Origin: Sphingobium sp. TKS
GTDB taxonomy: Bacteria > Pseudomonadota > Alphaproteobacteria > Sphingomonadales > Sphingomonadaceae
Length of the DNA stretch: 64,000 nt
Reading direction: 5' to 3'
Assembly (NCBI RefSeq): GCF_001563265.1
Contig: NZ_CP005086.1
Coordinates: 131,309-195,308 of the forward strand
Shown here piece by piece: positions 8,643-18,146 of the stretch (positions within the stretch are counted from its first letter, which is position 1; each line of letters starts with the position of its first letter). The notes beneath the pieces were generated by a model. That model was not told the origin of the DNA, searched no databases, and saw only the letters and a program-made list of their open reading frames with translations. The position numbers and the translations under genes were made by a program.

Positions 8643-9410
8643 TCAGGCGATGACCATTCCGCCATCGACCGACAGCGTTGCTCCGGTCAGGTAAGAGGCC
8701 GCTTCGGAACACGCCCATATGACGGCCGAAGCGATTTCGTCCGGCCGGCCCGCCCTGCTCATGGGCACGGACGACTGGACATATTGGTCGATGCTGAAGA
8801 AACCTTCGGCTGCTTTCTTAGCGAGCATTGGCGTTTCTATGACGCCGGGGCATACGATATTCACCCGAATGTTCTGCTTGGCATATTCGAGCGCAGTTAC
8901 CTTGGTAAGGCCGATCAGCGCATGTTTGCTCGCCACATAGGCGGGCAACTGCGGCGCTGCGCGCAGCGAAGAAACCGACCCCGTGTTCATGATTGCTCCG
9001 CCGCTTGTCTTGAGCATGGCCTGGATCTCGTGCTTCATGCACAACCACACGCCGGTGACATTGACGGCGAATATTTGATCCCAAAGTTCCCGCGTACAAT
9101 CCACCGTGGTGCCGGTATCCGGTGAGATCCCCGCGTTGTTATAGGCTGCGTCGAGGCGGCCGAAGCGGCTCACCGTCTCGCCGACCGAGGCCGCGACAGA
9201 GTCCTCATTGGTCACGTCAGTGAGCAGGAAGATCGCCTCACCCCCCGCTCGAAGAATGGCCTCCAGGGTCTCGCTCCCGGCGCGCTCATCGCGGTCAAGC
9301 ACAGCCACCTTTGCGCCCAAAGCCGCGAACTCCTGCGCGGCGGAACGGCCGATGCCACTGCCGGCACCGGTAATGAGCGCAACCCGTCCGCTCCAATCCA
9401 TCTTATTCAC
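8643..9410 (-). CDS. Short-chain dehydrogenase/reductase
   Basis: This 255-residue classical SDR has ALITGAGSGIG (residues 11-21), NNAG (91-94) and catalytic Y158/K162, with LDRDE after beta-2 suggesting NAD binding. GTG 9410 is chosen because GGGAG lies 8 bases upstream; the next ATG (9401) has no spaced ribosome site. It lies between the TauD-type dioxygenase and the 6-oxocamphor-hydrolase-like gene. This position would suit oxidation of a hydroxyl to the ketone that the hydrolase cleaves; that link is inference. Confidence 0.83.
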   Translation of the reverse strand: MNKMDWSGRVALITGAGSGIGRSAAQEFAALGAKVAVLDRDERAGSETLEAILRAGGEAIFLLTDVTNEDSVAASVGETVSRFGRLDAAYNNAGISPDTGTTVDCTRELWDQIFAVNVTGVWLCMKHEIQAMLKTSGGAIMNTGSVSSLRAAPQLPAYVASKHALIGLTKVTALEYAKQNIRVNIVCPGVIETPMLAKKAAEGFFSIDQYVQSSVPMSRAGRPDEIASAVIWACSEAASYLTGATLSVDGGMVIA

Positions 9411-9446
9411 GTGCGTTGCTCCCACTAATCGGTGCCGAGAAATGCA

Positions 9447-10295
9447 TCATTTGCGCATGTTTTCGGGAAGGCGATCGTCGGGAATGGGAGGGCGATAGTC
9501 TTCCGCCACGCCATCGGTGATGCAGACGCGCTGCAACGTCCGGGTTTTACCCGGTACAAGCCCGCCGCGCGCATGATGATATGCTTGGTTCGCCCAGATC
9601 ACGAGGTCGCCATTACGCCACCGATGCTCGTAAATGTTTGCATCGGCGTAAAGATGCTCGTGCAGTTCAGCGAGCAGATCCTCGCTCTCTGTTTCGCTCA
9701 GCCCGACGACGAGAGCCGTGTTTTGCTGGGTTGCAAAGAGCACTTCCTTACCCGTGATGGGATCGACATGTATCAGCGGATGTTCAGCGCGGGGCGCATT
9801 ATCCGGGTAGCCTTCAATGCGCTGGCGTCCGGTTAACCCTTCTTCGCTGGCGGAGAAGAGATTGAGGCCTTTGAGACCGCGCAGACGCTCTCTGGTCGCG
9901 GGTGCGAGCGCTTCGAGCGCCAGACTTCCGCTTGCGAACCGTGTCCACGTCTCTTCATAGGGCACTTCGATCCCGTGCAAGGAAATGCCCAGAAGCGGAA
10001 CCGGTGTGTAGAGGAAGTCGAGGTGAAAAGAGACCTCGGAGTCGCCTAGAATGCCATCTTTTCGGGTATTCGAAACATACCCAACCGTCGTGAAATCTTC
10101 CAGGACGGGGCCCAGCTTGGACATCACCCGCTTCTGCTGATCCTGCGTCAATGCTTGTTCGCGAAAGACAAGATAGCCATGCTCCTTGAACAGGCGGACC
10201 ACCTCGTCGTCATTCTTCTCTTCACGCAGGTCGAGGTCCACCTCAACCCCGAATGGCTGAATTCTTGAAATCTTCGTTGCCGATTGAACAGACAT
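9447..10295 (-). CDS. TauD/TfdA-family Fe(II)/2-oxoglutarate dioxygenase
   Basis: This 282-residue dioxygenase has the iron-binding HxD as H91/D93 in VSFHLDFLYTP, a distal histidine in WANQAYHHARGG, and TRTLQR for 2-oxoglutarate. Relatives hydroxylate unactivated carbons next to sulfonate, aryloxy or alkyl groups while decarboxylating 2-oxoglutarate. ATG 10295 has a strong AGGAGG five bases away and is better than the GTG three bases earlier. It follows the P450 redox cassette by about 70 bp and may perform a second hydroxylation. The substrate is unknown. Confidence 0.83.
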   Translation of the reverse strand: MSVQSATKISRIQPFGVEVDLDLREEKNDDEVVRLFKEHGYLVFREQALTQDQQKRVMSKLGPVLEDFTTVGYVSNTRKDGILGDSEVSFHLDFLYTPVPLLGISLHGIEVPYEETWTRFASGSLALEALAPATRERLRGLKGLNLFSASEEGLTGRQRIEGYPDNAPRAEHPLIHVDPITGKEVLFATQQNTALVVGLSETESEDLLAELHEHLYADANIYEHRWRNGDLVIWANQAYHHARGGLVPGKTRTLQRVCITDGVAEDYRPPIPDDRLPENMRK

Positions 10296-10364
10296 CACAA
10301 CCTCCTAGATGCTGGATTTTATCGCATGGCGGACCTGCTCGCGGGCCGCGTCCCGTTTCACCGT

Positions 10365-12089
10365 TCAGTACACATCCCGCTGGTACCGATCCTCGCTTTG
10401 CAAAGTTCGAAGGAATGCCTCGGCTGCTGGAGCGGTAAGCCCCATCCCAATCTGGAAGACGGAGATCAGGGCACGATGCACATCCGGAGCCATGTTAGCC
10501 GCGTCGCCGCAGACAAAGACATGAGCACCATCGGCAATCCAACGGCAGAGTTCATCGGCCTCTTCCACAAGCCGATGCTGCACATAAACCTTGGCTTCCC
10601 CGTCACGCGAGAAAGCGGTATCAATTCGGGTCAGAATGCCCGACTGCAAAAACGCGCTCAGTTCGTCCTCATAAAGGAAATCAGTGGACCGATTGCGCTC
10701 ACCAAAGAACAGCCACGCCCGGCCTGCACCTTCCTGCGCGGCGCGCTCTTGCAAGAACCCGCGATAGGGGGCGACGCCCGTGCCCGCGCCAATCATAATG
10801 ACCGGAACTTCCGGGGCGGGTAGGCGAAAATGCGAATTGGAATGCACATAAACTTGAACACGTGTCCCGACGGGCGTCCTCTCGCATAGCTGACCGGTGG
10901 CTACGCCCCGGCGCTCTTCACCCCAAAGCATGTAAGCGACGGGGGCGATGGTCAGATGCACCTGACCCGGAACGGCTTTGAGACTGGATGCAATCGAATA
11001 AAGCCTAGGCTGCAGAGACCGCAACATGTTGACAAAGGTCTGCGCTTCTAGGTCGGCAGCGGGATAGCGCCGCATGATATCGACGATGTGATGATCGCGC
11101 GTCACGACCGTGGGCGGGCTGCTCTCCGATCCCGAGCCAAGAGCAGGAAGCAACTGGCTGGCCGACGCTGCACCCCATGCCTCGAGGAAGCGCGGCGTTA
11201 CCGCCGTAACATCCAGATAGAGGCGGAGCGCATCGCCGAGCATCAGCGTCTCCCCTTTGAGCGTCACAACCGTTTCTGCGGCGAGCCGCCCAGCATCAAG
11301 CACAGCTGCTACCAGAGCCGGATCATTTTCGACGATGACTCCTAACGCGTCACCGGGCTCATAAGCCCCTGCAGTCGTGTCCGACAGCGATAGCGCAAGA
11401 TGACGCGTGGCCTTCGTCGAACCCTCACCCGTCAGCACGCGGCTCTCAACCACGATGCCCTCGGTCAATCGATATTTTTCACGACGCGCCGCTGCTAAAC
11501 CATTGCTTAGGCCGACAGACGGGGTGACTACCGGCTTATGCGTGATCGTTGCGAGCACGGCGGCCCGCCACTCTGCTGCCGGTTCCTCATAGTCGATGTC
11601 GCAGTCCACCCGGTCGAGAAGGCGCCGTGCGCCGAGTGCAACAAGTGCTTCGTCCAGGCGACGCCCGGCTGCACAAAAATGCTCGTACGTTGAATCACCA
11701 AGAGCCAGCACGGCGTAGCGCAGATGATCGAGTGATATGGCATCGGCAGAATTGAGAGCGGCAAAGAAGCCCTCTGCCGCGTAGGGCGCATCACCGTCAC
11801 CGGTCGTGCTGGCAACGAAAAGCGCGATCTCGATGTCCGCTAAGTCGGCAATGTCCGCGTCCGCCATATCGATGACCCGGGCAGTCAGTCCATTCTGTTC
11901 AACAGCCTTACCCAAAGCCTTAGCGACATCCTCGCTGGCGCCTGTCTCCGTCGCGAACAGAACCGTCACAGATCCTGCTTTCAAACCGCCATCGCCGTTC
12001 GATGCCTCGTGGTCATGCCTATCGTGCACGCCGTCGGGCATGTCACCTTGGACCTGATGCGCATCGAAGGCCGTTTCGATCAATGTCAC
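10365..12089 (-). CDS. Diflavin (CysJ/CPR-like) NADPH reductase
   Basis: This protein of about 574 residues has an N-terminal flavodoxin domain (FATETGAS for FMN), a connecting FAD domain with RLYSIASS, and a C-terminal ferredoxin-NADP-reductase domain with GAGTGVAPYRGF and VFVCGDAANM, ending in an aromatic Tyr. This is the layout of sulfite reductase flavoprotein and P450 reductases. No sulfite reductase hemoprotein is nearby; the upstream genes encode a Rieske-type ferredoxin and a P450, so it is probably their electron donor. I favour GTG 12089 (GGAG upstream). An ATG at 12149, overlapping the ferredoxin gene, is possible but has no Shine-Dalgarno. Confidence 0.8.
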   Translation of the reverse strand: MTLIETAFDAHQVQGDMPDGVHDRHDHEASNGDGGLKAGSVTVLFATETGASEDVAKALGKAVEQNGLTARVIDMADADIADLADIEIALFVASTTGDGDAPYAAEGFFAALNSADAISLDHLRYAVLALGDSTYEHFCAAGRRLDEALVALGARRLLDRVDCDIDYEEPAAEWRAAVLATITHKPVVTPSVGLSNGLAAARREKYRLTEGIVVESRVLTGEGSTKATRHLALSLSDTTAGAYEPGDALGVIVENDPALVAAVLDAGRLAAETVVTLKGETLMLGDALRLYLDVTAVTPRFLEAWGAASASQLLPALGSGSESSPPTVVTRDHHIVDIMRRYPAADLEAQTFVNMLRSLQPRLYSIASSLKAVPGQVHLTIAPVAYMLWGEERRGVATGQLCERTPVGTRVQVYVHSNSHFRLPAPEVPVIMIGAGTGVAPYRGFLQERAAQEGAGRAWLFFGERNRSTDFLYEDELSAFLQSGILTRIDTAFSRDGEAKVYVQHRLVEEADELCRWIADGAHVFVCGDAANMAPDVHRALISVFQIGMGLTAPAAEAFLRTLQSEDRYQRDVY

Positions 12090-12126
12090 CGCAAGGATCT
12101 CCAGCCGGAAAGGTCGAACGGAGAGA

Positions 12127-12459
12127 TCACGCCGACGCCGCCTCGGCATTGTCGAACGTCACATAAATTTTGTCGCCCTCGACTTCGACTGGATAGACCT
12201 TGACCGGAATCCAGGCCGGTACGCCCGTCACCTCACCCGTCAGGAAGCTGAAACGGGAACTGTGCGCCGGGCATTCCACGCTGTCGCCGCAAATCCATCC
12301 CTCGCTGAGGGACTCGTCCTCATGGGTGCACCGATCATCGATAGCGCGGAACCCATGATCCTCGATATGCGCGACGCAGAGCGTGCGATCGCCAACCTCG
12401 ATCTTCCGCATCTCACCGGGCGGAAGGTCAGTGACTTTGAGGATTTCAACCTTGCTCAT
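12127..12459 (-). CDS. Rieske-type [2Fe-2S] ferredoxin
   Basis: This 110-residue protein binds a Rieske cluster through CTH (C44, H46) and CPAH (C63, H66). It resembles the ferredoxins of ring-hydroxylating dioxygenases, but no oxygenase alpha subunit is in the window. The ATG at 12459 overlaps the P450 stop as ATGA, so the two are translationally coupled, and the diflavin reductase follows. The likely role is electron transfer between the diflavin reductase and the P450, which would be an unusual redox chain. A TTG at 12474 is in frame but less likely. Confidence 0.85.
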   Translation of the reverse strand: MSKVEILKVTDLPPGEMRKIEVGDRTLCVAHIEDHGFRAIDDRCTHEDESLSEGWICGDSVECPAHSSRFSFLTGEVTGVPAWIPVKVYPVEVEGDKIYVTFDNAEAASA

Positions 12460-13754
12460 GCGCGCGGACTCCAATTGTCGAGGATGACGGGGAAAGAAAT
12501 GTAAGTGGGGATCTGATCGCGGGGATCGTCCGATGGCTTAAGCGGCAATGTTTGCGCCTGCGCGTGGGGATCCCGCCTGATTCCCGCGCGGAAGAGACCT
12601 TGAACGAGCCTCAGATGACTGCCGCTCTTGCCGTCATTGCCAAGTACGGCCCGCAGGCCTAGGCATTGGTGCGCGCCGGTCGCAAACGCCAAGCCATAGC
12701 GGCTGATACCCTCTGGAATCTCTCGCCGCGGATTGAATTCATTGGCGTCGTCGCCGAAAACCGCAGCATCGCGACCCGCCCGCGCCACCCATGCCTGCAC
12801 TTCGTCACCTGCCTTCAGGTGAACATCGCTGACCTCGAGATCCTCGACAGCCAGCCGCGTGAGGAAAGGGACAAAGGGCGCACGGAGCCGCAGTGCCTCC
12901 TGCAAGGCGTTGCTCACGAATTCCATATCCTCGATGCAGCCGCGATCGTCGGGATGCTTTTCGAACCAGTCGAGAAGATATTCGACGGTAGAAAGCACGG
13001 CTTGCACGCTGGTGCCGGTTGTCGCGACGAAGAAGAGGATCGCCTCCTTGATGCCGACATCCTCGTCGGCATAACTTTCATGGGCCTGCGTAGCAATCAT
13101 CTGCAACAGGTTGAGCGGCACATCCTCTTCCGTCAGTTCACCCGCCTCAAGCCCCTTCAACTGCTGACGAGTATACTCGAGCGACGGACGGTAAAATTCT
13201 TCAACGAAAACCTTTTTCGCTTCGATGCCCGCTTTGGTAACGCCTTCGCGATCCTCGAAATGCGCCGCGCTCAGACCCCCAAAGATCGGCAGCGCGCATC
13301 CGCGCAACCGCGCCATGCCCTCCTCCGACTCGACGCCCTCGATACCGATGATCTTCGCCGCGAATTCCAGGAAAATCAGCTCGACCACGCCGGCTAGGTC
13401 ACAACCAAACGCGCCGTCCTCGTTGCGCTTGATCATGCGCCCCATCCACCGGTCGACGGAAGGTAGAATGATGTCCTCTCGGAAGCGGACGAGCTGTTCG
13501 GGCCGCACCAGCGAATTGAGCAGGCGCCTGCGCTGGCGATGAACGTCGCCATTGCTCATGGCGAGATTGCCTTGCTGGAATTCGCGCACGTTAATCGCGG
13601 CCAAGGCGTTCGGACACACGTAATTGTCCGCTGATACATCGGCATTTTCTTCGACTGCCTTGGAGCGAAGAACCTGCTGCATGGTATCAAGCGTGTCGAT
13701 CTTGACACGCGAGACCGGGCACTGAGACTTGGCTGCCTGTGGCACGGTGTCCAT
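12456..13754 (-). CDS. Cytochrome P450
   Basis: This P450 of about 432 residues has heme-ligand loop FATGAHQCLG (C364), ExxR at E286/R289 in QEALRLR, and I-helix sequence FFVATTGTSV (residues 241-250). The I-helix has glycine where most P450s carry the acid of the acid-alcohol pair, so oxygen activation or proton delivery may differ. ATG 13754 has GGGAG nine bases upstream; ATG 13760 is close. It leads the P450-ferredoxin-reductase-TauD group and probably makes the first hydroxylation on a hydrophobic substrate. There is no N-terminal membrane anchor, so it is soluble. Confidence 0.87.
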   Translation of the reverse strand: MDTVPQAAKSQCPVSRVKIDTLDTMQQVLRSKAVEENADVSADNYVCPNALAAINVREFQQGNLAMSNGDVHRQRRRLLNSLVRPEQLVRFREDIILPSVDRWMGRMIKRNEDGAFGCDLAGVVELIFLEFAAKIIGIEGVESEEGMARLRGCALPIFGGLSAAHFEDREGVTKAGIEAKKVFVEEFYRPSLEYTRQQLKGLEAGELTEEDVPLNLLQMIATQAHESYADEDVGIKEAILFFVATTGTSVQAVLSTVEYLLDWFEKHPDDRGCIEDMEFVSNALQEALRLRAPFVPFLTRLAVEDLEVSDVHLKAGDEVQAWVARAGRDAAVFGDDANEFNPRREIPEGISRYGLAFATGAHQCLGLRAVLGNDGKSGSHLRLVQGLFRAGIRRDPHAQAQTLPLKPSDDPRDQIPTYISFPVILDNWSPRA

Positions 13755-13898
13755 GTTCATACTCTCCCATTGCGGAAGTGCGCGGCCGCTTGCCGACGCA
13801 TCCACCGCTTGAAACTTGCATCATCGAAATTAAGGTGAGTGAGCCGCCGTGTATGTCACCGATGCTGGGGACCAACGACGCCGCACGTCGCCATGCTG

Positions 13899-14675
13899 CT
13901 ATAGCGCCGACCAGCCGCCATCGACGGGAAGGCAGACCCCTGTCACAAACTCCGCCTGATCGGAGCTGAGGAACATGACGGCCTGGGCGATCTCACGAGG
14001 TTTGCCTAGCCGCTTCATGGGATGCATGTCCGCGATAGCCTGCCGGGCGGCATCCTCCTGCTCCCGCTCCAGACCGGACAGGCTCTGCGCCATCATGCCG
14101 GTCGGAATCCCGCCGGGCGCTACCGCATTGATGCGGATGCGGGCGGTCGCATATTCAATGGCGGCGTTTTTCGTCAGTCCAACGAGCGCCGCCTTGCTTG
14201 CCGCATAGGCGGTCTGCATCGGCATGCTGTGATGGCTCAGGAAGGATGCCGTGTTGACTATGGATCCCCCGCCCTGCGTCTGCATGACCTTGATTTCGGC
14301 GCGCATGCAGAGCCAGACACCGGTGACGTTGATCCGCATCACGCGGTCCCACTCATCCAGGGTTAGGTCCGCCGCGAGCGTCGAGGATTGGGTTATGCCG
14401 GCGTTGTTGAAGGCGCAATCGACTCGCCCAGTAACGGCCTTCGCCCGATCTATCGCGGTTGCAACCGAATCTTCGTCTGCGACATCTGCCGTTATGGGCT
14501 CGAACCGAGCCCCGATGGCGCGGAGTTTTTCAGCCGTTTCATCCAAGCCGTCCGAGGAGCGATCAATGCCGACCACGACCGCGCCGGCCTCCGCGAAAGC
14601 CAGAGCGCTTTCCTGGCCGATGCCGCTTGCAGCACCGGTAATGAGCACTGTCTTGCCGTCGAAACGCGCTGCCAT
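13899..14675 (-). CDS. Short-chain dehydrogenase/reductase
   Basis: This 258-residue classical SDR has VLITGAASGIG (10-20), NNAG (90-93) and Y157/K161, with GIDRS after beta-2 suggesting NAD. ATG 14675 follows a GGAGAGAGA stretch and is preferred over the ATG at 14690. It resembles the SDR at 8643 in segment order (VTGVWLCM after the active region), so the two may be paralogues with related substrates. It lies between the thiolase and P450 genes and may oxidise the P450 product. Confidence 0.83.
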   Translation of the reverse strand: MAARFDGKTVLITGAASGIGQESALAFAEAGAVVVGIDRSSDGLDETAEKLRAIGARFEPITADVADEDSVATAIDRAKAVTGRVDCAFNNAGITQSSTLAADLTLDEWDRVMRINVTGVWLCMRAEIKVMQTQGGGSIVNTASFLSHHSMPMQTAYAASKAALVGLTKNAAIEYATARIRINAVAPGGIPTGMMAQSLSGLEREQEDAARQAIADMHPMKRLGKPREIAQAVMFLSSDQAEFVTGVCLPVDGGWSAL

Positions 14676-14720
14676 CTTATCTCTCTCCATATTTCTTATT
14701 TTGTCGGGGAGTCCGAAGCG

Positions 14721-15890
14721 TTAGCGGACCCGCACCAGTACGCTCGCATAATTGGCGACTGCCGCCCCGCCCATGTTGAACACACCGGCCAGTTCGGCCC
14801 CGGTAACCTGCATCCCTTCGGGTGCTTCGCCGCATAGCTGCATGGCGCAAAGCGCGTGCATCGACACGCCGGTTGCCCCGATCGGATGCCCCTTGGCCTT
14901 CAAACCGCCAGAGGCGTTGACGGGAAGGCGCCCGCCGATCTCCGTCCAGCCTTCCAGCACGGCTCGCGCGCCCTCACCGCTGGGAACGAGGCCCATGGCT
15001 TCATATTCGATCAGCTCGGCGATCGTGAAACAGTCATGTGTCTCGACAAGCGACAGATCGTCGAGAGTGATGCCCGCCTCCGCTAATGCCCTCTGCCAAG
15101 CCTTGGTGCAGCCTTCGAACTGGGTGATGTCGCGCCGCGACATAGGCAGGAAATCCTGAACATGCCCTCTCCCGCGGAAATGGACGGCGCGCGCGGCGCC
15201 AGCGGCTATGTCTGGCGCCGCCAACACGACCGCGGCCGCGCCGTCGGACACCAAGGAGCAATCGGTCCGCTTCAACGGACCTGCGACGAAAGGATTGTGC
15301 TCACTTTCAGCCCGGCAGAATTCATATCCAAGATCCTTGCGCATCTGGGCCCAGGGATTGCTTACACCATTCCGATGATTTTTGGCGGCAATCCGCGCCA
15401 GCGCGTCGGTCTGGTCACCATATTTCTGAAAATAGGATTGCGCTATCTTACCGAATATACCTGCGAACCCGCCCTCAGTTTCACCTTCTTCTGCGAGATA
15501 GGAGGCGCGAAGCAGGTTTTCGGCGATCTGCGGCGAGGTAGAATCAGTCATCTTCTCGACGCCGACCACAAGAACGATCTCCGCCCGGCCTGCTTCGATG
15601 GCGTTAACGCCTTGGAAAACTGCGGCCGACCCAGAAGCGCAGGCATTTTCCGTTCGCAATGCGGGCTTGAAACGCAGCAGAGGACTGGCTTGCAGCACCA
15701 ATGCCGACGTCAGATTCTGTTTTGAAAAGCCCGCGTTGAAGTGTCCCAGGACGATGGAATCGACATCTTCCGGCCCAATACCGGCATGGGCGATGGCTTC
15801 ATTTGCCGCTGCAACGACCAATGTCTCCACGGTTTCGTCGGGTTTCTTTCCAAAAGGCGTATGCCCCCAACCAATGATCGAAGCGGTCAC
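14721..15890 (-). CDS. SCP2-type thiolase / acetyl-CoA acetyltransferase
   Basis: This 389-residue thiolase-fold protein has the nucleophilic cysteine in TENACASGSAAV and the histidine motif GGLKAKGHPIGATG. The C-terminal cysteine of classical thiolases is absent (NMGGAAVANYAS), as in the SCP-x/SCP2 branch, which acts on branched or steroid side-chain 3-oxoacyl-CoA. GTG 15890 has GGAG 8 bases upstream; an in-frame TTG at 15929 has no ribosome site. It lies beside the alpha/beta hydrolase gene. It would release acetyl-CoA or propionyl-CoA in the lower pathway. Confidence 0.84.
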   Translation of the reverse strand: MTASIIGWGHTPFGKKPDETVETLVVAAANEAIAHAGIGPEDVDSIVLGHFNAGFSKQNLTSALVLQASPLLRFKPALRTENACASGSAAVFQGVNAIEAGRAEIVLVVGVEKMTDSTSPQIAENLLRASYLAEEGETEGGFAGIFGKIAQSYFQKYGDQTDALARIAAKNHRNGVSNPWAQMRKDLGYEFCRAESEHNPFVAGPLKRTDCSLVSDGAAAVVLAAPDIAAGAARAVHFRGRGHVQDFLPMSRRDITQFEGCTKAWQRALAEAGITLDDLSLVETHDCFTIAELIEYEAMGLVPSGEGARAVLEGWTEIGGRLPVNASGGLKAKGHPIGATGVSMHALCAMQLCGEAPEGMQVTGAELAGVFNMGGAAVANYASVLVRVR

Positions 15891-15940
15891 GTTCGTACTC
15901 CACGACAAAGATGTAAGTTTCCAAAGCAATTTAGCCCAGT

Positions 15941-17113
15941 TTAGCGCCCTAAGATCTCCCGCTCCGCAAGCCAGTCCTGCGTGAGTGAAGTCGCGCGTTC
16001 GAGATGTTGAGGTTGTCCCACATAGTAGTGAGTCGCCCCTTCGATCACGATGTGCTGCTTGTCCGTAGACGTAGCCGCCTCATAAACGGACCGACAGTGA
16101 TACTGAGGGACCGCATCGTCGGCCGTGTTTTCTATGAAGAGGAGCGGCGCAGAAATCCGCGCGGCGTTCGCAACTCCTTCTGCGTTGGTATCATCGATCG
16201 ACCATTGCGAGAGCCAGGCGCGCAGAGTGGAAAAACGCGCGAGCCCAACCGGACCGCTGTTCACAGTTTCTGGCACCCCCAGATAGCATCGGCCGATCGG
16301 CCGGTCATTGGGATCGAGGGTCGCATCCAGAAAGCGAGGATCGGCAAGTGTCCGGTGCGTGACAAACCCCCGCTCCTTTTCCGCTCCACCTGCGGTCCTT
16401 AAGCGTTCAAGCGTGCTCTTCACCCACTCGGTGATCCGGCGAACCCGCGCCAATTGTGCCGCACGATATCGGGCGATGAACTCGGCCGAATAAGGAGGCT
16501 CGAGCTTTCCCGCATAGATATCGAGTGCAGGGTCGCGCACATCTGGATCGCGCTCATCGATTACCGAAGGGTCGATGATATCGAGCAGAAGTTTGGCCCG
16601 CGAACTATGCGCCGCCTGGAACACCACCGCATCAGCGGGAATCAGGCCGGCTTTCGTAAGGTCCAGAGGATCGCCTGCCGGCGTGTGGGTGATAGTCGGT
16701 GATTCTGCCTGCGATTGGTAGAAGAGGGACAGCGATCCGCCACCGCTCCAGCCTACAAGGACGATGCGCTTGTATCCCCATACCGATTTGGCGTGCCGGA
16801 TATACGCCCCGAGATCGAGGAGGACATTCTCCAATATGCAGGCGGTGTCGTTCCGCGCGTATCGGCTGCCAGCGCACAGGACATGGGCTCCCCGACGTGC
16901 AGCTTCCCTGGGTACTGGAAGGAGCTGCAGCGTTGAAGCCGGATGCATGTAGATCTGCAACGTTTCGCATGGAATGCCGGCGGGTCGGATGAGGATTCCC
17001 TCGAGGTTCACAGCACCTTGATTGCCTGCGAAACCATAGGTTTCGGTGAAACTTTGCGTCTCATCGTAGTGGATGTGGACCCATTCAAAGGTGATTTCGT
17101 GCGCATGCGGCAT
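15941..17113 (-). CDS. Alpha/beta hydrolase
   Basis: This 390-residue cytosolic hydrolase has a nucleophile elbow GWSGGG (S123), a late acidic region NTADDAVPQYH and a final histidine in GATHYYVGQP. The N-terminal 100 residues (HEITFEWVHIHYDE onward) form a lid-like extension. ATG 17113 is chosen because AGGAAGG precedes it; the frame extends upstream to 17245 but that part looks non-coding. It is divergent from the LuxR-type regulator across a 149-bp gap, which must hold both promoters. It may hydrolyse an ester or lactone. Confidence 0.8.
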   Translation of the reverse strand: MPHAHEITFEWVHIHYDETQSFTETYGFAGNQGAVNLEGILIRPAGIPCETLQIYMHPASTLQLLPVPREAARRGAHVLCAGSRYARNDTACILENVLLDLGAYIRHAKSVWGYKRIVLVGWSGGGSLSLFYQSQAESPTITHTPAGDPLDLTKAGLIPADAVVFQAAHSSRAKLLLDIIDPSVIDERDPDVRDPALDIYAGKLEPPYSAEFIARYRAAQLARVRRITEWVKSTLERLRTAGGAEKERGFVTHRTLADPRFLDATLDPNDRPIGRCYLGVPETVNSGPVGLARFSTLRAWLSQWSIDDTNAEGVANAARISAPLLFIENTADDAVPQYHCRSVYEAATSTDKQHIVIEGATHYYVGQPQHLERATSLTQDWLAEREILGR

Positions 17114-17262
17114 GCAAGAACCGTGCCTTCCTGCTTCAAAAGCCTTTCGGCCTTGTGAATCTGTGTATCGATGCCTAGGATGTAGCAGGAAGCCAGGCGT
17201 GCTCGTGTCCCTACTGCGCGGGACCAAAAAGCAAAAAATCGGCATGGCTCAACGGAGAGACT

Positions 17263-18141
17263 ATGCCTTTTTGGACCGCCTTACCGGAATTAGCGCTTCA
17301 CAAGCTTGCCGCGAATTTTCCCGCCTTGATAATGTCCATCGGACAGAAACAGTTTGGCGTAAAGCTGCTGACGCTCCTCAATGATACCTGCGGGGCCGAG
17401 CACGCCACGGTTTTTCACCTGACCGCCGACAATTTGATCGAAGTGACGGCGGCCAGCATGGACGGTTCCGACACCGCCCATCGGCAGGTCGGCGTTTATC
17501 TCAAGGAAGGCCTGTGGCGCCGAGATCCTACCCTTACGGAAGCCAAGCTCCGCCTCTCGTCCGAAGATGAGGCGTTCGTCCGTACTGATATCGCCCATCT
17601 TGGCGACGACGTTCTACGCGACATCGTCTACGGCCAGCCGGATATCGGCGATCGCCTGCTCATCTGTTCCCGCTGGGGCGATGACATCGTTGGGCTAAGC
17701 GTACTGCGCTCCTCCGATGCAGGCCCATTCACTAGTTCCGATATCAACGGGGTGCAGTCGATCGCAGGAACAATTTTCGCTCTCCTCGCCAAGCATATCA
17801 GTATCACTTGGGACGGACCCAACATATCGGTCGCCCTCACGTCCCTTCACGAAATCGAAACTTGCATCTCTGCATGCGCCTCATCGCTCCCGAGGCGCGA
17901 GGCGGAAGTCTGCAGCCGTATCATCTACGGCATGTCCACTGTCGGCATCTCGCTCGAGCTCAACATCAGCGAGGAAACCGTGATGACGTACCGGAAGCGG
18001 ACCTATCAGAGATTGGGTATCGCAACCCAGCGGGAACTGTTGCTCTGGTACCTGGATCTATGGAGCCACTGGCAGGATCGCGCCACCCGCGAACCCGCTC
18101 CGCTGTCGTGGAAGCCAGAGGAGATAGCGTCCACTTCATAG
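17263..18141 (+). CDS. LuxR-family transcriptional regulator
   Basis: This 292-residue protein has a C-terminal LuxR-type helix-turn-helix (about 205-262) containing LPRREAEVCSRIIYGMST and ISEETVMTYRKRTYQRLGI. The N-terminal 180 residues look like a GAF/PAS-like sensor rather than an acyl-homoserine-lactone domain, as the typical W/Y/D ligand pattern is not evident. ATG 17263 has GGAG 5 bases upstream. It is the only plus-strand gene in the catabolic island and is divergent from the hydrolase gene. It is the best candidate for substrate-responsive control of the island. Confidence 0.84.
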   Translation: MPFWTALPELALHKLAANFPALIMSIGQKQFGVKLLTLLNDTCGAEHATVFHLTADNLIEVTAASMDGSDTAHRQVGVYLKEGLWRRDPTLTEAKLRLSSEDEAFVRTDIAHLGDDVLRDIVYGQPDIGDRLLICSRWGDDIVGLSVLRSSDAGPFTSSDINGVQSIAGTIFALLAKHISITWDGPNISVALTSLHEIETCISACASSLPRREAEVCSRIIYGMSTVGISLELNISEETVMTYRKRTYQRLGIATQRELLLWYLDLWSHWQDRATREPAPLSWKPEEIASTS

Positions 18142-18146
18142 CATAA

